Below, piece by piece: positions 8,563 to 17,954 of a stretch of DNA of 64,000 nt. The stretch lies in NCBI RefSeq assembly GCF_010668805.1, contig NZ_WUFT01000007.1, positions 124,001 to 188,000 of the forward strand, given 5' to 3'. The position numbers and the translations under genes were made by a program. Origin of the DNA: Rhizobium phaseoli (GTDB taxonomy: Bacteria; Pseudomonadota; Alphaproteobacteria; Rhizobiales; Rhizobiaceae). How positions within the stretch are numbered: the stretch's first letter is position 1; each line of letters opens with the position of its first letter. The notes under the pieces were generated by a model. It was not told the origin of the DNA. It saw only the letters and a list, made by a program, of their open reading frames with translations, and did not search any database.

Positions 8563-8790
8563 TCAGACGGCGAAGAGGAGGAGGAGAGCGATGAGCAGCG
8601 AGAAGATGCCCAGAGCTTCCGTAACGGCGAAACCGAATACCAGACGGCCGAACTGGCTGTCAGCGGCAGACGGATTGCGCAGTGCGCCGGAGAGGTAGCT
8701 GCCGAAAATATTGCCGAGGCCGAGAGCCGTACCGGCCATACCAAAGCAAGCCAGGCCTGCACCGATGTACTTTGCTGCTTCCGCTTCCAT
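8563..8790 (-). CDS. atpE: F0F1 ATP synthase subunit c
   Basis: A 75-residue two-helix hairpin that forms the proton-driven rotor ring. Helix 1 carries the glycine-rich stretch ([17 protein letters not shown]), a polar RNPSAADSQ loop follows, and helix 2 carries the proton-binding glutamate Glu58 in [10 protein letters not shown]. The open frame starts at 8901, but the ATG at 8790 gives the standard length and has AAAGGAG upstream (AAAGGAGTTCAACATG). It lies between atpB and the b' gene; the 77-bp gap to b' may aid stronger expression of c. Confidence 0.96.
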   Translation of the reverse strand: MEAEAAKYIGAGLACFGMAGTALGLGNIFGSYLSGALRNPSAADSQFGRLVFGFAVTEALGIFSLLIALLLLFAV

Positions 8791-8858
8791 GTTGAACTCC
8801 TTTGAAATGGTTGTTGCGGCGAATGACTGACGCCCTCGAGACGTCGATGTCGTTATCC

Positions 8859-9611
8859 TTAGTGCCCGCCCGGATGGATTGCGTCGTTGAGGTACATGCA
8901 AGTCAGCACCGCAAAGACGTAAGCCTGAAGGAAGGCGACGAGGAACTCGAGACCGGTCAGGGCGACGGTCATGATGAGGGGAAGAACGGCGCCGCCGACA
9001 CCGAGAGCACCCAGGGTTCCAAGCGAGGCGACGAAGCCTGCGAACACTTTGAGCGTGATGTGACCGGCGAGCATGTTGGCGAAAAGACGAACCGAGAGTG
9101 AAATCGGACGCGACAGGAAGGAGATGATTTCGATCGTCACCACCAGCGGCAGCAGCGCGCCCGGCACGCCGTGCGGCACGAAGAGATTGAGGAAGCGGAA
9201 ACCGTGCTTGTAGAACCCGTAGACGATGACGGTGCCGATGACGAGCAGGGCAAGGGCGAAGGTTACGATGATCTGGCTCGTCACCGTGAAGAAATACGGG
9301 AACATGCCGAGCAGGTTCGCCGTCAGCACGAACATGAACAGCGAGAAGACCAGCGGGAAGAATTTCATTCCCTGCTTGCCGGCGCCTTCCTTCAGCATGT
9401 TGGCGATGAATTCGTAAGACATTTCCGCAACCGACTGCGAACGGCCCGGCACGATGGCGCGGTTTGAGGTCGCGAAATAGAGGAAGCCGACGGCAACGGC
9501 AGCAGAAGCGGCCATGAAGAGCGATGCGTTGGTGAACGAAAAATCAATTCCGCCGATTTCGATCGGCACAATCTTCTGGATCAGGAACTGATGAGTCGGA
9601 TCGTTAGACAC
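8859..9611 (-). CDS. atpB: F0F1 ATP synthase subunit a
   Basis: A 250-residue polytopic membrane subunit with the proton half-channels. The essential arginine lies in [12 protein letters not shown] near residue 180, and the end helices contain [21 protein letters not shown], the family signature. At least five hydrophobic segments are visible. The start is GTG at 9611 (SNDPTHQF follows) with GAGAGAA about 7 bases upstream. It follows atpI by 63 bp, which includes the short palindrome GACCGG-AA-CCGGTC. Confidence 0.95.
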   Translation of the reverse strand: MSNDPTHQFLIQKIVPIEIGGIDFSFTNASLFMAASAAVAVGFLYFATSNRAIVPGRSQSVAEMSYEFIANMLKEGAGKQGMKFFPLVFSLFMFVLTANLLGMFPYFFTVTSQIIVTFALALLVIGTVIVYGFYKHGFRFLNLFVPHGVPGALLPLVVTIEIISFLSRPISLSVRLFANMLAGHITLKVFAGFVASLGTLGALGVGGAVLPLIMTVALTGLEFLVAFLQAYVFAVLTCMYLNDAIHPGGH

Positions 9612-9674
9612 CGCTTGTTCTCTCTACTTTGGCCCGCAGGACGCGGGGACATTGCACTAGACCGGAACCGGTCC

Positions 9675-10013
9675 CTATTTCTTGTCGTCCTTGTCGTCCA
9701 GGGGATGGGCTATCACCCCCGCAGAACGCAGCACGTTCAGAACGCCGGCACAGAATCCGAGAAGCAGAAGAACAATCATCCCCCAAGGCGCCGTGCCAAC
9801 AAAACGGTCGAAGACATAGCCAAGGAAAGCACCGACGAGGATTGCGGCAATGAACTCGCTGGAAAGCTTCATCGCCTGGGCATAACCTTTGCGGCTTACC
9901 TCGGCTTGGGCTTCCCTGGCCTCGTCCTTCCCCACCTCGACGCGCTTGGTCGCGAGTTTCGCTTCCAGTTGCGCACGGCGCTTCTCAAGACTTTCTTCGC
10001 GGTCGTCCGCCAT
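9675..10013 (-). CDS. atpI: ATP synthase protein I
   Basis: A 112-residue protein with a charged N-terminus (about 1-45, rich in Arg, Lys and Glu) and two membrane helices (about 50-70 and 77-97), as in AtpI. AtpI helps assemble the c-ring or insert F0 subunits. The start ATG at 10013 has GGAGAGAT upstream. It is first in the F0 operon, so the operon promoter probably lies in the 270 bp between it and the SleB gene stop at 10284; I could not pick out one clear promoter there. Confidence 0.9.
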   Translation of the reverse strand: MADDREESLEKRRAQLEAKLATKRVEVGKDEAREAQAEVSRKGYAQAMKLSSEFIAAILVGAFLGYVFDRFVGTAPWGMIVLLLLGFCAGVLNVLRSAGVIAHPLDDKDDKK

Positions 10014-10283
10014 GGATCTCTCCTCGCCTGCCCGTCGCCCGCACTCCCGCTACCCCGGTCATTCGGACCCCGGACGCGAAGGTTGAGACCCTTCCGGCCC
10101 GTTCTGAAGTCGCGCGCAACATAGTTTTAGGGATTAGCATAGTCAAGGCGTAGACAGCTTCTGTCCAGCGAGAAAATAATTTCATCGAATCAAAGAGATA
10201 AACCGATTTTTGGGCGATCGCTTAAATTCGATGGAAAGAATCCGCTTTTGAGCCCGACAAATCGGCTTGGGCAGGCGATTATC

Positions 10284-11531
10284 TCAGCTCCAGCCGCCGC
10301 CATAGGTGCGATAGAAGACGTGAAGACCGATGCGGCCGACCTTTTCCATGGTCTTTGCCCATTTCGGCCTGACATAGACCGCATGGTAATGCGTAGCCGA
10401 ACCCACCTGGGGCAGCCAGATCTTGCCTGATGTGACCGCCATCGCCACATCGCGGGCCATCCGCCAGTGGTATCCCGAGTTCACCCGGTCCTTGATGCTG
10501 TCGCAGGCGAAGGAAAACTGGCAGCGATTGCGCCAATCCTCGTTCTGGTAGACGACGCCGCAGATGGTTTTCGGATAGGAAGGGTTGCGGACGCGGTTGA
10601 GGATGACCTGGGCGACGGCCGCTTGGCCCTTTACCGATTCTCCACGCGCCTCGAAATAGATGCCGGAAGCAAGGCACTGCTGTTCGCGGGCGGAAAAGAC
10701 GCTCGGCGCCAATATGCTTGCGGCCCAGGCATGGTCGCGCGGGCCGATCTCCGGAACGAAGCGGCCGCTGCCCTGCTCGGTCAGAATGGAATCGAAGGGC
10801 GACTGGCGGGAATAGTCGGGTGCGGCCGGCCCATAGGCAGTGGCAAGCACATCGGCCTTGTCGCTGGTGACGAGGCTTGCAAGCATTGCCGGCACCCCGT
10901 CATCGGGCACCACCGGCTGCTTCTTATAGAAAGATGTGGCGATCTCGATTTCCTTGCCCAGGATCTTCGGCTTGACGAAGGCCGACCTGTCCTTGAGATC
11001 GAAGCTCGGGGTGAACAGCATCTTGGTGCGCTCGAGGATAGAGCCGGCGGAAAAGTCCTTCGGCGGCTGCATCCTCTCGACGGCGACGACGCGGCCCTTC
11101 TTGGCGGCGCGATTGACGCGATCCTCGTCCGGCGTGTCCTCGTGGCTCTTGTCGTTGGCGGTGCCCTTGTCCATGGCAGCGCCCTTGTCCAGGGCAGAGA
11201 AAGCAACCTTGCGGCCATCAGGAAGCACCATGCCGGCGCCCGACGAGATCGTGCCGGTCATTGTCGGGTCGGCGAAAGCAAGTTCGGCCTGATGAATCGA
11301 GCCGGCCGGCGAATTGGTCAGCACCATGCGCCAGTTCTCACCCTCATGATCGAGGCCGGCAAGCATGGCGGCGAGATCGGCATGGGACGTGACACTCGGG
11401 AAGATCAGCCAGCCGGCAAGCCCGAAGATAGCGGGCGATACCCAGTTCTCGGGAAGAAGGCGCAGCTTGCTACGGGAAGAGCTCTTTCGACGCAAAACCA
11501 ACTCCGGCAACGGAACGCGGGAACATTCCAT
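10284..11531 (-). CDS. SleB-type cell wall hydrolase with N-terminal membrane anchor
   Basis: A 415-residue protein. Residues 1-30 are basic, about 31-51 form a membrane segment or uncleaved signal (VSPAIFGLAGWLIFPS), and about 55-290 is a low-conservation Ala/Lys/Asp-rich region. The C-terminal Hydrolase_2 (SleB/CwlJ) domain, about 295-415, contains IYFEARGES with the likely catalytic Glu, then AVAQVILNRVRNP and FSFACDS. Such enzymes act as lytic transglycosylases on periplasmic peptidoglycan. Alphaproteobacteria do not sporulate, so the role is probably wall remodelling. Upstream lie an uninterrupted hairpin and kup, same strand. Confidence 0.88.
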   Translation of the reverse strand: MECSRVPLPELVLRRKSSSRSKLRLLPENWVSPAIFGLAGWLIFPSVTSHADLAAMLAGLDHEGENWRMVLTNSPAGSIHQAELAFADPTMTGTISSGAGMVLPDGRKVAFSALDKGAAMDKGTANDKSHEDTPDEDRVNRAAKKGRVVAVERMQPPKDFSAGSILERTKMLFTPSFDLKDRSAFVKPKILGKEIEIATSFYKKQPVVPDDGVPAMLASLVTSDKADVLATAYGPAAPDYSRQSPFDSILTEQGSGRFVPEIGPRDHAWAASILAPSVFSAREQQCLASGIYFEARGESVKGQAAVAQVILNRVRNPSYPKTICGVVYQNEDWRNRCQFSFACDSIKDRVNSGYHWRMARDVAMAVTSGKIWLPQVGSATHYHAVYVRPKWAKTMEKVGRIGLHVFYRTYGGGWS

Positions 11532-11636
11532 CGAAAATCTCTCATTAACCTTGACGTCCGGTTAACGGGCCGTGCCTGACCATGAGAATATTTTGATGTT
11601 CTAATGTCGCTGGTTTGATGGGGGACGTATCCCAAT

Positions 11637-11694
11637 CTCCGTCCTCCCAGGCCTTGAGCCGAGGATGCTCGGCTCAAGGCCTGGGAGGACGGAG
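11637..11694. repeat. Perfect 27-bp inverted repeat with 4-base loop
   Basis: Left arm 11637-11663 and right arm 11668-11694 are exact reverse complements around GATG. This is a very stable hairpin on either strand. It lies 52 bp past the kup stop and 106 bp before the SleB gene start. There is no T-run on either side, so it is not a standard intrinsic terminator, though it could still block polymerase or protect RNA ends. Confidence 0.95.
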
Positions 11695-11746
11695 TACGAG
11701 GTGACGGAAGGGGCCAGCCGCATCAGGAATGTCGCCTACACGCCTA

Positions 11747-13645
11747 TCAAATAATAACGTGCGAGCCCAGTTCTACCACGCGGTTGGCCGGAAGGCGGAA
11801 GTAGTCCGAGGGGTTGGCGGCGGCGTTGGCGAGCGCGATATAAAGCCGGTCCTGCCAGTAAGGCATGCCCGACTTGGCGTCCGGCACCAACTTGCGGCGG
11901 CCGAGATAGAAGGAGGTCGACATGATGTCGAACTTCAGCCCGGTCTTGCGCAGCGTCGCCAAGGCCTGCGAGACGTTTTGCGATTCCATGAAGCCGAAGA
12001 GCAATTCGACGCGGGAGAAGCGCTCGGAAATCTGCTCGACCTTGTAGCGGTCCTGGCTTGGGACGCGCGGCTTGTTGACGGTGCGGATCGTCAGGATGAC
12101 GTTGCGGTCGTGAAGCACATGGTTGTGCTTGAGATTGTGCAGCAAGGCGGCGGGGGCCGATTCCGGATCGCTGGTCAGGAAGATCGCGGTGCCCGGAACC
12201 TGGGCCGGCGAATGGTCGCTTTTGCGCTCGATCGAACTGACGAAAGAGGCGAGAGGAATATCGGTGTGGCGGGTCTTTTCCATCAGGATCGCGCTGCCGC
12301 GGCGCCAAGTCCACATGACGACGGTAAAGGCCGTGGCGATCAGGATCGGGATATAGCCGCCGTCATGGATCTTCAAAAGGTTGGCGCCGAGGAAGATCAA
12401 TTCGAGCACGACCAGCGGCGCGAGTGCGATCACCGCAACCGGAAGCGACCAGTTCCAGCGGGCGCGAACGAATTCGAAGGCCATGATCGAGGTGACGACC
12501 ATGGCACCGGTGACGGAGATGCCATAGGCGGTCGCCAGCGCGTCCGACGTCTTGAAACTCAGGACCAGGAAGATGACGCCGATGAACAGCACGGCATTGA
12601 CCGAAGGCACGAAGATCTGGCCGGTATTGGTTTCCGAGGTGAAGAGGATTTCCATGCGCGGCAGGAAGCCGAGGTTGATGCCCTGGCGCACCAGCGAGAA
12701 GGCGCCGGTGATGACAGCCTGGCTGGCGATGATCGTCGCGGCGGTCGCCAGGATGACGACCGGCAGCAGCGCCCATTGCGGAAACATCAGATAGAAGGGA
12801 TCGGACATCGTCTCCGGCTTGCCGAGCACGAGGGCGCCCTGCCCGAGATAGTTCAGCGTCAGCGACGGAAACACCAGCGCAAACCAGGCCCATTGAATCG
12901 GCCGGCGGCCGAAATGGCCGAGATCGGCATAAAGCGCTTCGGCGCCTGTCACCGTCAGGAAGACGGCGCCAAGCACGACGACACCGTAGAAGCCCTCATG
13001 CAGCAGGAAGCTGACGGCATAATAGGGATTGAAGGCGGCGAGGATGCCGAAATCGTCCGAGATATGCGATATGCCGGCGGCGGCGATGACGATGAACCAG
13101 ACGGCGGTGATCGGGCCGAAGAACCTGGCGACGGCGCCGGTGCCGCGCGATTGCACGACGAAGAGCAGCGCCAGGATCATCACCGAGATCGGCACGATAT
13201 ATTCCGAGAGCCTCGGTGTGACGAGCTTCAGGCCTTCGACGGCAGAGAGCACCGAAAGCGCCGGCGTGATCATCGCATCGCCGAGGAAGAGGGCAGCTCC
13301 CATCAGGCCGAGCAGCATCAGTATGGCGGTATGGCCATTGGCGGTCTTCATCAGAAGAGCAAGCAGCGACAGCGTGCCGCCCTCCCCCTCGTTGTCGGCG
13401 CGCAGCAGGAACAGCACATATTTGATGGTGACGATGATCGTCAGCGCCCAGATCATCAGCGAGATCAGGCTGATGACCTCGAAGCGGGTGAGGCCGTCAT
13501 GGGCCACGGGCTTCAGCGCCTCGCGAAAGGCATAGAGCGGGCTGGTGCCGATATCGCCGTAGACGACGCCGACGGAACCCAGCGTCAGATAGAACAGCTT
13601 TTTCGGCGTCATCTGGGATTCGTTCGGATGGCTCTCTTCAGACAT
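11747..13645 (-). CDS. kup: Low-affinity potassium uptake protein (KUP family)
   Basis: A 632-residue inner-membrane K+:H+ symporter. The N-terminal signature [19 protein letters not shown] near residues 25-43 is diagnostic. About 12 membrane segments fill residues 20-450, with [21 protein letters not shown] near 225-245. The soluble C-terminal domain follows. Length matches the family. The ATG at 13645 has AGGAG 14 bases upstream, a long spacing. The gene lies 18 bp after corA and is probably co-transcribed with it, giving a cation-transport unit. Confidence 0.96.
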   Translation of the reverse strand: MSEESHPNESQMTPKKLFYLTLGSVGVVYGDIGTSPLYAFREALKPVAHDGLTRFEVISLISLMIWALTIIVTIKYVLFLLRADNEGEGGTLSLLALLMKTANGHTAILMLLGLMGAALFLGDAMITPALSVLSAVEGLKLVTPRLSEYIVPISVMILALLFVVQSRGTGAVARFFGPITAVWFIVIAAAGISHISDDFGILAAFNPYYAVSFLLHEGFYGVVVLGAVFLTVTGAEALYADLGHFGRRPIQWAWFALVFPSLTLNYLGQGALVLGKPETMSDPFYLMFPQWALLPVVILATAATIIASQAVITGAFSLVRQGINLGFLPRMEILFTSETNTGQIFVPSVNAVLFIGVIFLVLSFKTSDALATAYGISVTGAMVVTSIMAFEFVRARWNWSLPVAVIALAPLVVLELIFLGANLLKIHDGGYIPILIATAFTVVMWTWRRGSAILMEKTRHTDIPLASFVSSIERKSDHSPAQVPGTAIFLTSDPESAPAALLHNLKHNHVLHDRNVILTIRTVNKPRVPSQDRYKVEQISERFSRVELLFGFMESQNVSQALATLRKTGLKFDIMSTSFYLGRRKLVPDAKSGMPYWQDRLYIALANAAANPSDYFRLPANRVVELGSHVII

Positions 13646-13663
13646 GAAGTTGCAACAGGCTCC

Positions 13664-14641
13664 TCAGAGCCAGCCTTTCCAGCGAAAAAAGAAAAAGGGG
13701 ATGACGGCGGAGACCACCATCAGGGCCAGCGAATAGGGATAACCCGCGGCCCAGGCCAGCTCCGGCATGACCTGAAAATTCATACCATAGACGGAGGCGA
13801 CCAATGTCGGCGGCAAGAACACTACCGAGGCGATCGAGAAAATCTTGATGATCGAATTCTGCTCGATGTTGATCAGACCGAGCGACGCGTCGAGCAGGAA
13901 GGTGATGTTGCCTGCGACGAAGGATGCATGCTCCGACAGCGACTGGATATCGCGCGAGACGGTGCGGCAGAGCTCCTTCGCCTCGCGGTCCTGCTGGATC
14001 GCCGGGATCGTGTGAAAGAAGGTCAGCAGACGGGAAAGCGAACCGAGGCTGTCGCGCACCTTGCTGATCATCCGGTGATGGCCGGCGATATCCCGCAATT
14101 TCTCTTCGAGGTAGTTCGAGGGCTTGCGCGTTTTCTTCGCCCGGTCGCCGAAGACATGCATCGACAGGATATCGAGGCGCGAGATCGAAACCTCAAGGAT
14201 TTCGGCGGTGCGGTCGACGATCGTCTCCAACAGCTTGGCCAGAAGCGCAGCACCGCTGCGCCAGTTTTCCGGCAGCCGGTGCAGAGCGGCGATGAACAGC
14301 GCAAAGGATTTGGGGTGGGCATAGCGGATGGTGACCAGCCGGTTACCGGCCAGGATGAAGGCGACATCGGTCAGCGTCGGCGCCTCGGTATCAGCCTTCC
14401 AGAGAAGCGAGCCGGTCATGAAGACGGCATCGTTTTCGACATAGAGGCGGGCGGAAGGCTCGATATCCTTAAGGTCGTCACGGGTCGGAACCTCGATGCC
14501 GAGAACCTTCTCGACATAGAGTTCCTCGTCGCGGGTCGGCTCGATCATGTCGATCCATACGACATCCCCGGGAAAGGATGCGGCATGCGACAGATCGCGG
14601 ATCTCGACCGACGTGCAATTGGAACAGTAAGCGGTGATCAC
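13664..14641 (-). CDS. corA: CorA-family magnesium/cobalt transporter
   Basis: A 325-residue protein with the CorA layout: a large cytosolic N-terminal domain with a long helix, then two C-terminal membrane helices. The pore signature YGMNF lies just before the end of helix 1 (near residue 283), and the protein ends with basic RWKGWL. It conducts Mg2+ down the membrane potential. The start is GTG at 14641 (ITAYCSNC follows) with GGAGAGG about 6 bases upstream; no earlier ATG is in frame. It is upstream of kup. Confidence 0.94.
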   Translation of the reverse strand: MITAYCSNCTSVEIRDLSHAASFPGDVVWIDMIEPTRDEELYVEKVLGIEVPTRDDLKDIEPSARLYVENDAVFMTGSLLWKADTEAPTLTDVAFILAGNRLVTIRYAHPKSFALFIAALHRLPENWRSGAALLAKLLETIVDRTAEILEVSISRLDILSMHVFGDRAKKTRKPSNYLEEKLRDIAGHHRMISKVRDSLGSLSRLLTFFHTIPAIQQDREAKELCRTVSRDIQSLSEHASFVAGNITFLLDASLGLINIEQNSIIKIFSIASVVFLPPTLVASVYGMNFQVMPELAWAAGYPYSLALMVVSAVIPFFFFRWKGWL

Positions 14642-15115
14642 CGGCAGCCTCTCCGATGCTCACGACGCTTCGCGGCCATTGCGCTTTTCATCGAAAGCCT
14701 TTCCATGCGGCCGCCAGCGCGGCAACGCGACGGTCGCTCGTGTGCATCGCTCGAAGCGAAAGCGGACCAAGAAAGTTCATACAACTCCGGCTGCATGCAA
14801 CCTCAACGGCCAGCATGCGCATTGTGCTCCACCGCATCGCAGCTACCAATCCTTCGATCGACAAGACAACTCCGAACTTGCAGGCGAGGCGACCCTTCGA
14901 AAACGAAGATGGCCGTCATTGAGCATCTGCAGCAAACGCCATCATGGCGCCGCGGCATATGAAGCAAAGCCATGCAATAATCAAGACATCTTCCGTGATC
15001 CGCGGCTTTTCACCACGTTTCCCTGACAATTTCGGGTATCCGCCGCGGTGATTCGAGGTTCGAAAGGCTCTGTTTTGCGCGTGCCTGACGCTGCACACCT
15101 TTTTGACGACAGGGC
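14642..15115. other. Gene-free spacer between corA and mrp
   Basis: 474 bp with only short open frames lacking protein-like composition or ribosome sites. It must hold the corA-kup promoter and the mrp 3' end. I recognise no repeat, RNA gene or terminator with confidence. Confidence 0.5.
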
Positions 15116-16294
15116 TTATTCGAAGACGATCGCCGGAGCAGGACGCTGCGGCTGGCCACCGATCTGTTCCCAGACCTTGGTGGCGATGCCGCGATAGATG
15201 CCGGCGACGACGCCATTCGGCTCGGAAGCGACGAGCGGCGTGCCGGCGTCGGAGGTTTCACGGATGTTCATCGTCAGCGGCACTTCGCCGAGGAAAGGCA
15301 CGCCGATGCGCTCGGCCTCCTTGCGGGCGCCGCCATGGCCGAAGATGTCGTAGCGGGTGCCGGTATCCGGCGCGATGAAATAGCTCATGTTCTCGACGAT
15401 ACCGAGCACCGGCACCTCGACCTTACGGAACATGTTGAGGCCCTTGCGGGCATCGATCAGCGCCAGATCCTGCGGCGTGGAGACGATGACTGCGCCGGCA
15501 AGCGGCACCTGCTGGGCCATGGTAAGCTGCGCATCGCCGGTGCCGGGCGGCATGTCGACAACGAGCACGTCAAGTTCACCCCAGGCGACTTCGCGCAGCA
15601 TCTGCAGCAGTGCCGACTGGACCATCGGGCCGCGCCAGATCATCGCTGTCTCCTCGTCGACGAGGAAACCCATCGACATGACCTTGAGGCCGTAATTCTC
15701 CATCGGATTGATGATGCGGCCGTCGATCTGCGTCGGACGGCCGGATATTTTTAAGAGCCGCGGCATCGAGGGACCGTAGATATCGGCATCGAGAATGCCG
15801 ACGCGAAGGCCATTGGCAAGCAGCCCGAGCGCCAGGTTGACGGCGGTGGTCGACTTGCCGACCCCACCCTTGCCCGAGGCGACGGCGATGATGGCAGCAA
15901 TGCCGGGAACGCCGATCTTGCCGACCCGCGGCGGCTGTTGCGGGGCATGGGTATGGCCCCGGTGTTCATGCTGGTGATCATGGCCGGCATGGCCGTGCGG
16001 CGGGTTCGGTGCTGGACGGGCGGCCGGAGCGGCGGCCGCCGCCTTCTTGTCGGCGGTCAGTGTGACGAGCGCGCCCTTGACACCCGGCATTGCCTTGACG
16101 ACGCGCTCGGCGGCGAGCCGCATCGGCTCCAGCTCCTTAGCGCGATCAGCCGGAACGGTGATGGAGAAATAGACCTTGCCGTCGGAGATGAAGACGTCGG
16201 AAACCATGCCGAGCTCGACGATATCGTGCTCGAGATCCGGTCCACGCACGGTCTTCAGCGTTTCGAGAACCTGTTCCTTGGTGACGTCGGTCAT
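15116..16294 (-). CDS. mrp: Mrp/NBP35-family iron-sulfur carrier ATPase, cysteine-free, with His-rich linker
   Basis: A 392-residue P-loop ATPase of the Mrp/ApbC family, which bind and pass on Fe-S clusters. Domains in order: an N-terminal MIP18-type domain (about 1-80), an Ala/Pro/His linker (81-125), and a MinD-like ATPase with deviant Walker A SGKGGVGKSTT (140-150), DADIYGPSMPR (169-179) and DMPPGTGDAQLT (247-258). The linker has 8 histidines in residues 100-116. The CxxC usually found after ENMS is absent (FIAPDTGTRYDIFGHGG instead) and I find no cysteine in the whole protein. The ATG at 16294 has GAGGGTGGA upstream. Confidence 0.92.
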   Translation of the reverse strand: MTDVTKEQVLETLKTVRGPDLEHDIVELGMVSDVFISDGKVYFSITVPADRAKELEPMRLAAERVVKAMPGVKGALVTLTADKKAAAAAPAARPAPNPPHGHAGHDHQHEHRGHTHAPQQPPRVGKIGVPGIAAIIAVASGKGGVGKSTTAVNLALGLLANGLRVGILDADIYGPSMPRLLKISGRPTQIDGRIINPMENYGLKVMSMGFLVDEETAMIWRGPMVQSALLQMLREVAWGELDVLVVDMPPGTGDAQLTMAQQVPLAGAVIVSTPQDLALIDARKGLNMFRKVEVPVLGIVENMSYFIAPDTGTRYDIFGHGGARKEAERIGVPFLGEVPLTMNIRETSDAGTPLVASEPNGVVAGIYRGIATKVWEQIGGQPQRPAPAIVFE

Positions 16295-16938
16295 TCCACC
16301 CTCACTGCCTCTTCTCGCAGACTAGAGCGCCGCGCGTCTTTCAAGACGCGCAAGGAGCGCTGTAGCATTTTGAATTGCTGCATGATTTCAGCCCTCATCG
16401 ATTCCGATCAAGACTGACATCATGCAGTAGAGATAGTGGAGGCGGACGCCTTCGCCAAACAAAATCATCGCCGGGAAAATCGATTTGCCGGCCAGCAAAA
16501 AAGCGCGGGGGACAACCGGCAATCCGTTGCGGCCATCAAGTCCGCCGGGCTTTCGCCCTGATGGCCGCAACGGTCTCTCCCCGAGAACCGGCGCAATCCG
16601 GGCGAACTAGCGCAAGCCGAAAAAAAGGCCAGCGAAAAACGAAGGGGAAAGGCCAGATCACCACCAGCTGCGAAGCAAGCGGTGCCAAAACGCAACAACC
16701 ACCGCCGACACCGAAGGCTTGCGAAAAGCGGCCTCGGCGTCGGGCAGCGGCGTGTCGGCCGCGCCATTTGCTGGCGCTGGTCCAAGTCCCCTCTGGGCCT
16801 TTGGCAAAAGAGATGCAGAAAGCGTGCCAGACGGAAATCGGGCAGAAATGGCACAAAAGCGGCCCTGAGGACGGCGGCAACGGCAAGAAAATGCCCAAGC
16901 GCTGGGCGTCGGCGAAACCATGCCGTGCTTTTTGCAAC
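16295..16938. other. 644-bp gene-free region with repeat and hairpin
   Basis: About 16322-16436 is a palindromic repeat related to 26352-26461 (GAGCGCTGTAGCATTTTGAA, TTGCTGCATGATTT). About 16524-16573 is a 15-bp perfect inverted repeat with a 20-base loop. The remainder is GC-rich with overlapping open frames on both strands, none with a recognisable family, ribosome site or convincing amino acid composition. A small RNA is possible but unsupported. Confidence 0.5.
16524..16573. repeat. 15-bp perfect inverted repeat, 20-base loop
   Basis: CCGTTGCGGCCATCA (16524-16538) is the exact reverse complement of TGATGGCCGCAACGG (16559-16573). No T-run follows on either strand. It lies inside the large gap between mrp and the LuxR-type gene. 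Confidence 0.85.
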
Positions 16939-17676
16939 TTATTTGATCAGGCCGATGCGCAGCGCCTTGGCAACCGCCTGGGTCCGGTTGACCGTGTCGA
17001 GCTTCTTGGTGGCTCGGTTGAGGTAGTGATTGACGGTGTGCTCGGAGAGGGTGAGGATTTCGGCGATTTCCGCACTGGTCTTGCCGGCCGCCGTCCAGTT
17101 GAGGCAATCGATTTCCCGGTCGGTCAGCGTGTCCGTCATGCGCGTATCGAGGTTACGGATCTCGGCGAGCCTGTCGTAGACATGGATAGAGATGTAGCAG
17201 AGTTCACGCATCTCCGCCGGGCTGAAAGGCTCGCGGTCGCCGGTGAAAGAGATGGCGCCGCGCAGGCCGGATGGCTCATGCGTCGGGAAATAGGCGCCGC
17301 GCATCATCCGGAACCGTTCGAACAGCGTGGCGACGAGGGCGGACTTGCCGTCGTCCCGCGACCAGTTCTGGCGCGACATGTCATAGGAGAAGGGCCGCGC
17401 CGATGTTCTGAGGCGTCTCAGAACCGGGCTGTTCACCAGCAGTCCCTCCTGGTCGTAGAGCGCCAGAAGCTCGGCCGGCCAGCTGGTGATGACCGTGCTG
17501 CCCTGGATATCCAGGGAGGTGATCGGAGGCAGGTTGAGAACCATGAAGGCGCGGCTGCGATAGGCTTCGGTCACGCGTTTCAGGAACCGGAAAATATCGA
17601 ACTGGGTCTTTAGGCCGGCTATTTCCGTGATGTAGTCGTCGTCTTGTTCCGGGGATGTTTGCGACAAGGGTGCCAT
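16939..17676 (-). CDS. LuxR-type solo transcriptional regulator
   Basis: A 245-residue protein with an N-terminal region that aligns with the acyl-homoserine-lactone-binding domain (about 15-165) and a C-terminal LuxR/GerE helix-turn-helix (about 184-244: LTDREIDCLNWTAAGKT, SEHTVNHYLNRATKKL). Aligning SWPAELLALY and LLVNSPVL with TraR by eye puts Leu70 at TraR Trp57, Tyr74 at Tyr61, Ser83 at Asp70 and Pro84 at Pro71. Two signal-contact residues are therefore replaced. No luxI-type synthase is in the window. The ATG at 17676 directly follows an in-frame GTG at 17679; either may start translation. Confidence 0.88.
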   Translation of the reverse strand: MAPLSQTSPEQDDDYITEIAGLKTQFDIFRFLKRVTEAYRSRAFMVLNLPPITSLDIQGSTVITSWPAELLALYDQEGLLVNSPVLRRLRTSARPFSYDMSRQNWSRDDGKSALVATLFERFRMMRGAYFPTHEPSGLRGAISFTGDREPFSPAEMRELCYISIHVYDRLAEIRNLDTRMTDTLTDREIDCLNWTAAGKTSAEIAEILTLSEHTVNHYLNRATKKLDTVNRTQAVAKALRIGLIK

Positions 17677-17904
17677 CACATTTCTTCATCTTCGGCGCTA
17701 CGGCCGGTTCGATTGCATCGGGGAATGACGATCGCTTGGATCAAACGGAATTGGCCTCGGCATGCAGCGTTCGGCCGGCAAGTGGTTAATCGATTTCGCA
17801 GACTATTTGCAGTTGTCGTGATTCGCCGGCAAATCTCAATATCGCCCTCATCATAAGCATGCTCTCAGATTGCATTCGGCAAGGGGCGGAGCGTAATTTA
17901 TTCT

Positions 17905-17952
17905 CCAAAACATGATGTCGTCGGTAAACCGTGCGCACTTTTCGGCATCATG
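17905..17952. repeat. Palindromic repeat of the ATGATGCCGAAAAGTG family
   Basis: ACATGATGTCG followed by GTGCGCACTTTTCGGCATCATGG forms a stem-loop. Related units are at 23010-23058, 28770-28816 and 36320-36366. It lies beyond the IclR gene stop and may serve as a transcription barrier there. Confidence 0.6.
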
Positions 17953-17954
17953 GC

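Noticed and set aside
11637..11694. Perfect hairpin considered as the kup terminator
   Set aside because: No T-run follows on the - strand, so I list it as an inverted repeat rather than as an intrinsic terminator.
11729..14962. 1077-residue open frame on the + strand
   Set aside because: It lies opposite kup and corA, both with clear family motifs, and its translation is rich in Arg, Asp, Gly, His and Gln without any recognisable domain.
16536..16937. 133-residue - strand frame in the mrp/LuxR gap
   Set aside because: Composition is rich in Cys, Trp and Phe with no family pattern and no ribosome site; a match or peptide evidence would be needed to keep it.
16375..17613. 412-residue + strand frame spanning the gap and the LuxR gene
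   Set aside because: It is antisense to an obvious LuxR-type gene in its second half and has no start signal or domain in its first half.
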